Source: Candidatus Limnocylindrales bacterium | GTDB lineage: Bacteria > Moduliflexota > Moduliflexia > Moduliflexales > JAUQPW01 | Assembly: GCA_035559535.1 (NCBI GenBank) | Contig: DATMBG010000029.1 | Location: 1 to 64,000, forward strand | DNA length: 64,000 nucleotides | Direction: 5' to 3' | Shown here: in pieces, positions 28,494 to 37,700 of the stretch | Position numbering within the stretch: the first letter of the stretch is position 1 | Layout: each line of letters opens with the position of its first letter | Translations under genes and position numbers: made by a program | Notes under the pieces: model-generated | What the model was told of the DNA's origin: nothing | The model's database searches: none | What the model saw: only the letters and a program-made list of their open reading frames with translations

Positions 28494-29924
28494 TTAGGAC
28501 GTTGTATCTAACGGTACAAACGCATCGGCTTTTTGGTTCTGTAATCGGGTAGCATGGATTTCTACTCCTTCACCTTCCGTTATAGTCGGATCGCGAAGAA
28601 TACTCTCTCCTAAAATCCAGGTATCCCTGGCCGTATCTACAAAGGCACGAATCCCTGCTGCTTTAAAGCGAGGTAAAATACTTCCTATACGGCTCACAGG
28701 ATTCATTGCCGGCCATATCAAACGGGACGTTTGACCTACCATTTGAATCGTATCCTGGGTAGACGTGGAGGTTTGACTTTGCTTCCGGGGAATATGTGCC
28801 GGTAATATCAGCTTAAAGGAACAGGGAATTCGCTCATCCCAGGCCATACCCAGGATACCACTTGCGGGAAAGTCGAAAACACAGGCATCAAAATGGAAAT
28901 CTTCATCATAAATTCCGATGGGTTCTGGATTTGTTACGTACACCGAAAAATCGTAAGGACTCCCATCGTAGGTCCCTTCGGCTACTTTGAAATACCATTC
29001 TGATCGACCTAAAGGCATGGTAAGGGGAGGTTTTTTGTTTTGGAAAGGACCTGAGACTAGGTTTTCAAGATTGCCATCAAAGGGATCTACAGAATCAACC
29101 TGCTCCTGAACAAAATCTACGCCGTTCCATCGGCCAAAGTTAAAATTTCCTCCCTTAAAGTAAACAAGCCATTGATCCACCGATCGATTATCCAGCAGAG
29201 CTCCCTGGGATTCATCGATGACCAGGGTTTTCCCATGGGGAATGATGCCGTTAAATAAGATTCCTTCTTCTGTGGTAGGACAGAAGACACTGGGCAAAAC
29301 GGTACGATCGCCGATCCCCTGGAGAACCAGTTTTATTGGGGAAACTTCAACATTTTTATTTTCAATGGCCCACGTGTTCAAGGGCCAGCGTTCAACCGGT
29401 TCTACTTTCTTGCGGCAAAATGGATTTTCATACAGATAGATTCGTTCCCGGGGTTTTTCAGGGAGGTGGGAGAACTCAATTATCGCTTTGTGGGAGTACA
29501 ACTCTTTATCGATATGCTTAATAAGCGGATCACCTGGACGCTCAGGGATCAGGGTTGCGTTCAAGAAGATGGCCACACTCTCCATCACCGCCCCGGGTGT
29601 TCCCAGGCCTGTCAGGTGGACCCTGGCAATTCGCTGTACCCGTTCCCGCATCAAATCTAATTTTTGACTGTACTCTAGAGTTCTATCAGTCAAGATATCC
29701 TCGAAATGAAACGCGGTAAGATTCAAGGTGGCGGCAAGCCGGATGATATCCTCTGCCTGTTCAGCCACCTTTATACGATGGGCCCGCTGGATACGAAAAA
29801 GCTGGGTATCAGCTTCTTCCAAAGGTTGGGCTAACCACCGTACTACTTCATAAAGCAACTTTGTGCGATCGGTGGCTCTATAGAATGCCGGAAAAAAACT
29901 CAGAATACGATCAGACCTGGCCAT
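28494..29924 (-). CDS. Baseplate wedge protein, gpI-like
   Basis: The 476-residue protein starts SDRILSFFPAFYRATDRTKLLYEVVRWLAQPLEEAD. The following helical region (to about 130) resembles the P2 tail protein I / gp7-class wedge component that pairs with gpJ. The much longer C-terminal part (150-450) is beta-rich and may carry contacts to fibres, including FDACVFDFPASGI. Its ATG overlaps the end of the gpJ-like gene by 14 bases. In the assembled particle it would be part of the baseplate ring that triggers sheath contraction. Confidence 0.7.
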   Translation of the reverse strand: MARSDRILSFFPAFYRATDRTKLLYEVVRWLAQPLEEADTQLFRIQRAHRIKVAEQAEDIIRLAATLNLTAFHFEDILTDRTLEYSQKLDLMRERVQRIARVHLTGLGTPGAVMESVAIFLNATLIPERPGDPLIKHIDKELYSHKAIIEFSHLPEKPRERIYLYENPFCRKKVEPVERWPLNTWAIENKNVEVSPIKLVLQGIGDRTVLPSVFCPTTEEGILFNGIIPHGKTLVIDESQGALLDNRSVDQWLVYFKGGNFNFGRWNGVDFVQEQVDSVDPFDGNLENLVSGPFQNKKPPLTMPLGRSEWYFKVAEGTYDGSPYDFSVYVTNPEPIGIYDEDFHFDACVFDFPASGILGMAWDERIPCSFKLILPAHIPRKQSQTSTSTQDTIQMVGQTSRLIWPAMNPVSRIGSILPRFKAAGIRAFVDTARDTWILGESILRDPTITEGEGVEIHATRLQNQKADAFVPLDTTS

Positions 29925-31761
29925 CTAATACCCCCCATATTTTTATGTTTGGTTCTCGTAATTCGGGAACCTGGTATTCTTCTAAAGAGACTTCTTCGGT
30001 GTTATTGAGCAATCGTCCGGTTTCCTCATACTCGGCATTTAATACAACGGCATTGCTGGCGATAAGCTGCAGGTGGGGTGCAACGGTTTCAAGGGCGGCG
30101 CTGATTTCCGTTTTTATATCTGTTTTCAGCAATTTGCCCCGGGCTGCTACGAGCACTCGATTGATGGCATCGGTTATAGCCGTACGAAGCGATTGAGTTA
30201 CCTCGGCCCGCTGATCCCGGCGCCTGGATTCCAGTTGTACCAACACTTCGATGAATACCGTTTCATCCATCAACCCTACAAAGACATGGTAAACCTCGGT
30301 TTTTGCTTTGCGGCCGTCGGTTGCAAGATTAGATTTATAAAACTCCTTACCGGATGCTGCACCAACCAGCAACACAGCATCCAGTACCTCCTCAGATTGG
30401 ACAATCCGACCCAGGAGCTTGTTATAGATCAGATCAGCACCCATAGGAAGGGTTTCTATGTAATCCACCACCTGCGCACGAACGGCATCCTCAATGCTTT
30501 CTTTTTGAGCCACTGAAAGGTTTCGTTCTGCTAATCTCAGGAGAACCTCAACCTGTAGGGGGAGAAGCCCTTCCGGCATTTGACGGAGGGTTTCCTGGGG
30601 TAGATGAATCGCGGCTCGGGGATCTCCTTTTTCCTTAAAATGAGCAGTTACTTCTTCTCGTGGAATGGGTTTTTGCCCGGCTTCAGCCCGTTGGGTACTT
30701 TCAGATTTCGTGCGGGTCGGTAAGTTATGCACCACGCGTACCCCGGCGGCTCTGGAGTTGAAAATGGCCTCTTCGACCCGTCTCACCAGGTCTGCATCTT
30801 CTATGGATCCTAATCCCAGCTTGACTTCTACAAAACCCGGTACTTCGGGTCGTTCTAGTATCTGGATATTACTTTCTGTAATTTCAGGTAATTCCTCAAT
30901 AAGATGATACTTAATGGCATCCAGGGTTGCTTTTCCGGCCCGTTCCAGAGTTCCTTTGATACGTCTTCGGAATTCTTCATCGGTTTCTTTAGCTGCGGCA
31001 AAAAAAGTGGCTTCTTCATTAATAACCGATTCGATTCCAAAGATCGGCCGATTGATGTTTTTAATCGTACCTGCTTCGACTCGGCCAGTTGGACCTTCTA
31101 CCTGGGCCCGGATCGGTACAATTACTGAGAGCTGGTCTTTGCGCAACGTACGCTTATCGGTGGTTTCAAAATTCAAACCCAGATCGGTGGAAACCAGAGT
31201 ACCTGCCGGAATGGTAATGTCACCCGGTGCCGGAGTACTTCGTTTAAAAAGAACTTCACCGCCGGCAAACTTGGCATCTTTACGGGTTAAACCGAGTAAG
31301 GCAGCCACATGATCCAGGGAAATACCCGTGGCCAGATCCACGAAGGGCGACCGATAAATCAACTCCATTTGTTTATGCAAAACGGCAAATTCCCGCGCAA
31401 AAGCTTCGGCCAGCGTGGTGGTCACACTACCTGGATTTCGATCCGTCAGTCTTCTTTGACCTTCTTCAAGATAGTAATTAACATAGAAAAAGCTATGATC
31501 ATCAGGTAATTTTCCATCGGACTTCCAGATGAGGGCTTCCTGGTCCTGGTTGTAAATATAATCAATACCCCTTTCAAAGAGGGCAAAGGCCTCATGGCGT
31601 TGTCCAAATACCTTGATGCTGGCCGGTATGACACCAGGAGAAGCCAGGCCGTAAGGCTCTTCGGTTCCAATGAACTGATGTTCCTCCCGCACCATACCAC
31701 CTGTAAGAGCGGTCAACAGGTCATCTACAAATTGTTCGTAGGGTTGCGCAACAAAAGTCAT
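29911..31761 (-). CDS. Baseplate wedge protein, gpJ/gp6-like
   Basis: The 616-residue protein has the gpJ-like organisation. An N-terminal region ends in GISLDHVAALLGLTRKDAKFAGGEV. Then comes the characteristic ITIPAGTLVSTDLGLNFETTD beta segment and a GPTGRVEAGTIKNI motif. The family helix ATFFAAAKETDEEFRRRIKGTLERAGKAT follows (about 265-295). The C-terminal half (from about 400) contains a helical region with KESIEDAVRAQVVDYIETLPMGADLIYN. gpJ homologues form the wedge ring with gpI and gp25. Its start directly abuts the gp25 stop codon, and the three form the conserved baseplate trio. Confidence 0.82.
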   Translation of the reverse strand: MTFVAQPYEQFVDDLLTALTGGMVREEHQFIGTEEPYGLASPGVIPASIKVFGQRHEAFALFERGIDYIYNQDQEALIWKSDGKLPDDHSFFYVNYYLEEGQRRLTDRNPGSVTTTLAEAFAREFAVLHKQMELIYRSPFVDLATGISLDHVAALLGLTRKDAKFAGGEVLFKRSTPAPGDITIPAGTLVSTDLGLNFETTDKRTLRKDQLSVIVPIRAQVEGPTGRVEAGTIKNINRPIFGIESVINEEATFFAAAKETDEEFRRRIKGTLERAGKATLDAIKYHLIEELPEITESNIQILERPEVPGFVEVKLGLGSIEDADLVRRVEEAIFNSRAAGVRVVHNLPTRTKSESTQRAEAGQKPIPREEVTAHFKEKGDPRAAIHLPQETLRQMPEGLLPLQVEVLLRLAERNLSVAQKESIEDAVRAQVVDYIETLPMGADLIYNKLLGRIVQSEEVLDAVLLVGAASGKEFYKSNLATDGRKAKTEVYHVFVGLMDETVFIEVLVQLESRRRDQRAEVTQSLRTAITDAINRVLVAARGKLLKTDIKTEISAALETVAPHLQLIASNAVVLNAEYEETGRLLNNTEEVSLEEYQVPELREPNIKIWGVLDGQV

Positions 31762-32246
31762 TACAGAGGTCCTTCAAATAAAAAGGGAATCACCAGACTC
31801 AAGGGATCTGGAAACCCCTTCATTTGGACGGTGATATAAATATCCACCTTATCCCGATTCTCACGCCCCTGGCTCGGTCTCACATCGATCCTTTGAATCG
31901 CTTCAAGCCTCGGCTCCTGCTTTAAGCATTCCAACACGTAAAGTTTAATCAAATTTCGGTTACCTTCTGTGTTTGGTTCCCCTATCAGCTCATGATGCCG
32001 TGAGCCGTAATTGGGATGACCTAACCCGGCCAGTTCACCCCGTTCTGTTTTGAGCCGAAGAATCAAGCTCTGGATCAGATTCGCCTTTCCGTTGACCATC
32101 CTCAGGTCCATTGTACGGGGAGCAACCTCCTCACGAAGTTTTGCCTGCAGGTCTACCCGTGAATAGGGACCGGCAAACACCCGACCTTCTTCATCGGCTA
32201 TAAAACCCAAATCGAAATCTTGACCCAAAAAAATTTCATCGGCCAT
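31761..32246 (-). CDS. Baseplate wedge protein, gp25-like
   Basis: The 161-residue protein matches the gp25/GpW-like family of contractile tails and type VI baseplates. Visible family parts are a MVNGKANLIQSLILRLKTERGELAGLGHPNYGSRHHELIGEP core, followed by a long helix (NRNLIKLYVLECLKQEPRL) and a final strand pair (DIYITVQMK). It connects the inner sheath ring to the baseplate wedges. The stop codon overlaps the gpJ-like start. It is separated from the upstream operon genes by a 224-base gap holding a hairpin repeat. Confidence 0.85.
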   Translation of the reverse strand: MADEIFLGQDFDLGFIADEEGRVFAGPYSRVDLQAKLREEVAPRTMDLRMVNGKANLIQSLILRLKTERGELAGLGHPNYGSRHHELIGEPNTEGNRNLIKLYVLECLKQEPRLEAIQRIDVRPSQGRENRDKVDIYITVQMKGFPDPLSLVIPFLFEGPL

Positions 32247-32259
32247 GGTACTTTTCTGC

Positions 32260-32335
32260 CCCCACCCCTCTCCGGACGCGGGGACAAGATTCTCCGTGTC
32301 CCCCAGTCTCCGCGTCCGGGGAGGGGGGCCGAGAA
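32260..32335. repeat. GACGCGGGGACA-type hairpin repeat inside the operon
   Basis: CTCCGGACGCGGGGACAAGA and its near complement CAGTCTCCGCGTCCGGGGAG form an imperfect hairpin. It interrupts the operon between the gp25-like gene and the small 87-residue gene. The same repeat type occurs near 54655-54700. Confidence 0.6.
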
Positions 32336-32470
32336 TTACCCAAAACTAACTTTATAAGAGAGTTGTGCGAAATGATAGCTCGCCCCAACAATTCACGAAC
32401 GAGTATTTCGCGCTACCTCATACGGTCCCTTTAACAGGCGTAGTAATTATTGACAGTACTAAGTTACGAA

Positions 32471-32734
32471 TTAGGTAGCTTTACTAAAATTGAGATCCAT
32501 TTTTTCGACGGTATAAGTTATAGCAGTATCAGACGGATCCTTGACGGTGATACTCTTGAGTATGTCCTCTTCGTGATCCTTCAAATACTCCAAAATCCCG
32601 CGTGCTATAGCGGCGAATAACAATCGCCGATCCTCTGAGCCGGCAGCGGGTAGCGGGGTTCCTTTAACCACCTGCCATTCATTCTTAAAGGCTGCTTCTA
32701 TAGCTTCCGTCATATGGGTAGCTTCCAGTGCCAT
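32471..32734 (-). CDS. Small unknown protein after the spike gene
   Basis: The 87-residue protein is acidic and mostly helical (MTEAIEAAFKNEWQVVKGTPLP, LLFAAIARGILEYLKDHEEDI). It sits 18 bases after the spike gene. Small proteins are common at this position in phage and injection operons, but I do not recognise its family. Its sequence could suit a chaperone, or a small tip or adaptor protein. It has no cysteine pair and no PAAR-like pattern. Confidence 0.6.
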   Translation of the reverse strand: MALEATHMTEAIEAAFKNEWQVVKGTPLPAAGSEDRRLLFAAIARGILEYLKDHEEDILKSITVKDPSDTAITYTVEKMDLNFSKAT

Positions 32735-32752
32735 CTTGATCTCCTTGATCTG

Positions 32753-33565
32753 TCAACCTGTTTTAACCTGTGTAGACAACAGGGCAGGGGTTGCCGGTGG
32801 AAGAGGCGGTACGGGGGGGGCCGGCGTCACCGGAAAGACCCCCAGGGCCAGTTCTCCCGGGTGTACGTGGGTTTGATAGAGCTGTACCAGTTGATTCAGG
32901 TACTGCAATAACTGATCGCCAAATACCAGGGGATGCATAGCATTTTCCACCAACTCGATTTGAGGTGCCTCGACTACGACCTTTATCTTCCCCTGGACTT
33001 TAATCTGCCCCTGCTGTACCTTAATCTCTATCAGATTGTTACCGTTCTGATCGGTTAACAGGATATTTTGGTTGTTAGAATCCAGGATGATATCCCCGTT
33101 ATGGTTCACCGTGAGTTTGGTTTTTCCCATTTCCAGTTGGAGCTTATCGTCATCGAGTAAGATTTTGTTACCTTTGGGAAATTCCAGGTATGTTCGGCGA
33201 ATTCCTGATTCAGCCGGGTCAGGGCAAATATAAACGAACTCATGGGGTTTCGCCTCGGGAGGATGGTCTTTATCGTTGTAAATACGCCCCGTGATAACGG
33301 CTGTATGAATATCCCCGTATAAAAACTGAACTAAGACCAGATCCTCCTTGTTGGGAATGGCAACAGCCCCTATTCTTTGAGTACTGACCGGTACCCGTTT
33401 CAGTTCCAGACCGGAATCCCGCAATCGAACGTCGCATTGATAGTTATTTTTATCCGAAGCACTTTCATGGGAATAAACCCGGGTCACGATCCCCCATTCT
33501 GCCGTTTTGAAACCTCGTAATTGGTCACGAACAATAGCCTGTATTAAACTGATCAAATCGCTCAT
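32753..33565 (-). CDS. Central spike, gpV-like, with HxH tip
   Basis: The 270-residue protein is the membrane-piercing spike of a contractile tail. An OB-fold domain covers residues 20-110 (WGIVTRVYS, CDVRLRDSGLELKRVPV, VLVQFLYGDIHTAVITGRIY). A beta-prism region covers 140-205, with repeated short strands (LDDDKLQLEMGKTKLTVNHNGDIILDS). At the end, YQTHVHPG has His233 and His235 in an HxH pattern that binds iron at the tip of P2-class spikes. A Pro-rich tail, PAPPVPPLPPATP, follows. It overlaps the hub's stop codon by one base. Confidence 0.85.
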   Translation of the reverse strand: MSDLISLIQAIVRDQLRGFKTAEWGIVTRVYSHESASDKNNYQCDVRLRDSGLELKRVPVSTQRIGAVAIPNKEDLVLVQFLYGDIHTAVITGRIYNDKDHPPEAKPHEFVYICPDPAESGIRRTYLEFPKGNKILLDDDKLQLEMGKTKLTVNHNGDIILDSNNQNILLTDQNGNNLIEIKVQQGQIKVQGKIKVVVEAPQIELVENAMHPLVFGDQLLQYLNQLVQLYQTHVHPGELALGVFPVTPAPPVPPLPPATPALLSTQVKTG

Positions 33566-34719
33566 TATAATCCTAAAGCTCCTGCCAGCTTTCCGGCTAA
33601 CTGGTTCAGAAGATTGCCGGCCTTTTCGGCCCCACCCTGTCCTGTAAAGCCGATGAAAGTCAGGTAACCCTGTTGTTTATTGAAAACGTGACCTACAGAA
33701 ATAACCTTGAAAAGTCCGTTCAATTCTGGCTTCTGGGCATTTTTGATTTCGATGGCATCGGCTAACTTCACCTTGGGGTTTCCGAGAATTTTCATCTGTC
33801 CCCAGGTAGAATAATCTTTAATAGCACCGAACTTAGAAGTAGCCAGACGATCTGCTGCATCTTTTGTTCTGATGGTTCCGTCTTGAAGGCTCAATGTCCT
33901 TTTGCCCTGACCGACTTCACTTTGAAAAGGCGATAAATCCTTTGCAATCCAATGCCAGGTATCTGCTCCTTGCTGACTGGCCGGACTCTCTCCATAGACC
34001 AGAATAGGATCACCGGCCACCGGGTAATGGGAGATCCGGAGGTCGAGGATATCAATACCGAAGTAGAACGTGTGATCGGGGTTCGACTTGTTAAACTTTT
34101 TCAGGGTCAGTTTATTATCTGTATCAAAGTAGGCATCCAGTCCATCGCGCATGGCCAGTTCGCAAATATGTTTCAGAAGGTTCTTCGATTCGTGAGCTAT
34201 GAAGTAGGGATAAGAGCTACCCGTTTCGATTTCACCGGTTTCTACTTCAGCCTGGCGGGAGAGGTTTTCAACGATCTGGCGCAGGGTTTGATTTTCATAG
34301 ACCTGGTTGATACGGGTACTGGCCAATTTCTGTTTACCGGTTGTACCCACGATTTTTGTTTGACCAAAAGACGATTCAATGGATTGCACATCGGCCGTCA
34401 TGACTTTACCGGAGCGGTCACCGGCGGTTAACTCGACGGTGAGCCGATCACCCTGTTTGATTGCTTTGCCACGTACCTGTATAGAGAAGGATTCTTCCTT
34501 CTCCTCATTGCCAAAGCCGAGAGCGCTGGCGGCTGCGCTTACTGCCTGTTCTAATAAACCAGGTTGTGGCGCTGGCGGTGCATAGATTGAGATGCGACAG
34601 GTATCAGCAGGTAAATTCGTCGAATGGTTGAGTTCCAGCGTAATGAATTCGGTACGCAGATCGTCCTGTGAATTTACCATCCAATCCCCGATAGAAAGTT
34701 TGTAATGAACTTTATACAT
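33565..34719 (-). CDS. Tail hub protein, gpD/gp27-like
   Basis: The 384-residue protein resembles the late-control protein D hub family, the trimer that joins tube to spike. Typical segments are the N-terminal strand pair around TEFITLELNHSTNLPADTCRISI, RLTVELTAGDRSGKVMTADVQSIES and TLRQIVENLSRQAEVETGE. YFIAHESKNLLKHICELAMRDGLDAYFDTDNKLTLK is the family core. The C-terminal domain has IKNAQKPELNGLFKVISVGHVF. The start is 47 bases after the candidate effector gene, and the spike follows directly. Confidence 0.85.
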   Translation of the reverse strand: MYKVHYKLSIGDWMVNSQDDLRTEFITLELNHSTNLPADTCRISIYAPPAPQPGLLEQAVSAAASALGFGNEEKEESFSIQVRGKAIKQGDRLTVELTAGDRSGKVMTADVQSIESSFGQTKIVGTTGKQKLASTRINQVYENQTLRQIVENLSRQAEVETGEIETGSSYPYFIAHESKNLLKHICELAMRDGLDAYFDTDNKLTLKKFNKSNPDHTFYFGIDILDLRISHYPVAGDPILVYGESPASQQGADTWHWIAKDLSPFQSEVGQGKRTLSLQDGTIRTKDAADRLATSKFGAIKDYSTWGQMKILGNPKVKLADAIEIKNAQKPELNGLFKVISVGHVFNKQQGYLTFIGFTGQGGAEKAGNLLNQLAGKLAGALGL

Positions 34720-34766
34720 GGCTTTCTCCGTGCGTTTCGAGTTTCAGTCTAAGCTTACAGACCGGA

Positions 34767-37700
34767 TCATGGTGGCAGAGGAGGCACCGGTGGCAGCACA
34801 CCGGGCTTCTGCACGTCCCAGAACTGGATGTACTTCCCCAGTTCCGGTGCAAGGGCCTCCGTCTGGCCTCCCACGTTTGTCACCAGGAGTCGTATGTTGT
34901 TCTTCTCCAGGATAGCGGCAATTTCCTTCTGCGCTTCGATGGGCATCGGTTGGCCGGGTGGAACGCGGGCCAGAACTTTCTCGATATCGTTAGCGGCGCG
35001 CTCCATCCGATCAGCCGCCTCGATGAAATCCGGGGGTACATCGGCGAATCGTTTGGCGAGTAACCGGAATTCACGAACATCTTCACGCAGGTTGGTGACG
35101 AGGTTTCGTGTCAGAGCGGAGACATCCTTGAGCAGTTTCCGAACAAACGATTTATTATCCAGGATCCCAAGCATCTTATCGGACCGTCGCAACGCGATGA
35201 GATCGATACCTTTACGGGTTACAAAGCGGTCCGGTGCCTTCAGCAGGTCAAACTCCGGCCCTAATTGAAAGGCCAGGTCCATCTCACCGGACAGACCGCG
35301 AAATTCCCCCATACGGCGGCTGACATATCTCTCGAACGGTGATTTCACCGGGGGACGACCCCTGGGGCGGAACTTCATGTCGACCCAAAGCCTGTATAGC
35401 ATATTCTCGCCACCATTGACGAGCCGATCCTTCAGGAACAGGCTATCCTGGATGGTTTTTGCGAGATCTTCCAGCTCCTTGCGGCGAGCTGCACTATCCT
35501 GGATCCAGGCCTTCAATTCCTCCAGCTCGTTCTTCAATGCCCTGACACGATCGGCTGCTCGTGCTTTCTCCTCCGGTGTGGAGAAGCGGCTGCGGGCACG
35601 CTTGCTGTACTCCTTGATACGCTGCTCAATCTCACGGCGGCGAATCCGTGCGGCGTCCTGATACTTCTTCAGGCCGCTCATGCGTTTGGCAATATCATCG
35701 GGAGCTATACGCTCCGCGGCCTGCGTTGCACGCAATTTGAACTCGTCATTAAGGGCATCCAAGGCCTTCTCTACATTTTTCAACTCCGCCTCGGTCGCAC
35801 CCTCGTTTGCCAATCGTTCCAGAAACCGTGCTTTACGCTTGGCGTAGGCATCCTCGGCCAGCTCAGTAACCACACTGCGGAAGGTCCCACGCTCGGCTTT
35901 CACCGCAGCATCTACGGCTTCACGCATCGGTGTGTCGAATTTCTGTTGATAGAAGGCAACATCCCGATTGAACAGGTCATAGACCTGTTCATTCACCCCG
36001 GGCGGAGGGTCTGGAGGAGCTTTCGTGGTAGGTGGTGGTGAAGGGGGAATTTCGCCCCCGGAGGGCGGGGCCTTCCGGGGTGGCTCTGCGGGCGGCTTGA
36101 TCTGGGGTTTGGGGGTCTTTGGCCCCTCCGCGAGGCGCTTGAGTACAGTGGCTTCACCGTTCTCTACGTCGCGGATCACAGCCTCTATGGCTTTTGCCTC
36201 GTACTTTAATTCACGCCCCAGGTCGTCCAGGGCGGCTAACATGGTATCCACCTTTGCCACGTCACCACCTGCATGGCGATAGATCGCACCGAACGCCTTT
36301 TCATTTTTAACAATGGCCTTTGTCCATTCAGGACGGGATGCCAGTTGCTTGAAGAACTCAGATGTGGTGTAGGCTTTTGCGCCGGTCAGGGCCTCTTCTG
36401 ACAGTGCCTTCACAGCCTCTGCGAACCGTGTTCCTTCACCCTCGGGGAGTGCTTCCATGACGGTCAGCAACTCTCGCTCGGAAAGACGTGCTGAGGAGCG
36501 CAACCGGGCAAAAGCCTTCTCGATTGCTTCGGTGGCCGCACCTCCACCCTTGCGGATCAAAACGGCCATCGCCTCAACCTCCTGTCGTGCTCTGACCAAT
36601 GTTTTCGCTGCGCCTGCGTCTTTTGCCAGTAGTTGCTCGAACGTCTGTGCCCCTTCGGCCTCAGCCTTAGTCAGTGCAGACTCTGTGGCCCGCAGATCCT
36701 CTACAGGCAGGTGGGATAGGGCACGAGCAGCCTCTTCTTCGGCAGCGATCAAGCGGCTCTCCCGGCTAAGGACACGACTAAAGACGCGGAAAAACTCCAC
36801 CCCTCGTTCGGTCAGGGTCAACTTTTCGGCAAGAACTGCAATCGAAGCCGCTTCGATGCCAATACGTGCCAGATTGAAAGCCGCTTTAATCTCTCCAACA
36901 CCGATGAATAGAGAAAGAACCTCCCAAAGGATGGTCCACTTCACACGCCGTAGTACGTCTTCGGTGACACCGAGCTCCTTTGCAGCCCGGTAACCATCCC
37001 GGAATCCTTCACGCAACCCCTCAAACAACCCCTTGAGCGTTTGCCGTGCCTTATCCCGCTCGGCACGGGCCCGCGTCAGCCAGGCCGGTTCGCCCTCCTT
37101 CTTGTCCGGTAGAGGGATACGGGCCAGATCGATGGTAATCGCCAGCTTCATGAGCTGTCCGACCGCGTCGATGAGTTGCTGTGGGTTCGTGATGAGATGG
37201 AACAGGTCCTTGATGGCATTGGGGACAAATCGAACCAGACTGAGCGCGCCCTGTCTCAGATCCTCCAGATAGTCAGGGGTAAAGAGCAGGCCCGTTGGCC
37301 CCCAACTAAGCCGTGAAACCGCACCCAGGATCTTCTTTGGCTCCTTCGAATCTGTCCCGAGGGTGCCGAGTTGTAGGATTTCCAGGAAGAATTCCAGGTT
37401 GAACTCCTGGGGTGGCAGCTCCTTGGCTAACTTCTTTCCCAGCATGGTCAGCAAACTCCAGAGGTTGGAATCCAGGTTGCGAACCAGCTTGGCCATCTTC
37501 TCCTTGCCCAACTTGTCCCGAATTCTGTCCAGTTCCACCTTACTTTCCACGGCCTTCAGAATCTCGAAGATGGCCTTATCCAGTTTTTCGTCACCCAGAA
37601 TGCCAAAGCGCTCGATCAGGAACTCCAGATACTTGAACCGCTTCTCTGCACCCACGAGATCAAAGGCATTGTGGTCCAGAGCGAGCAGGAGAGCTTCCGT

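Noticed and set aside
33565-34719. Immunity protein for the candidate nuclease effector
   Set aside because: The gene downstream of the effector is clearly the gpD-like hub; no small acidic gene directly follows the effector.
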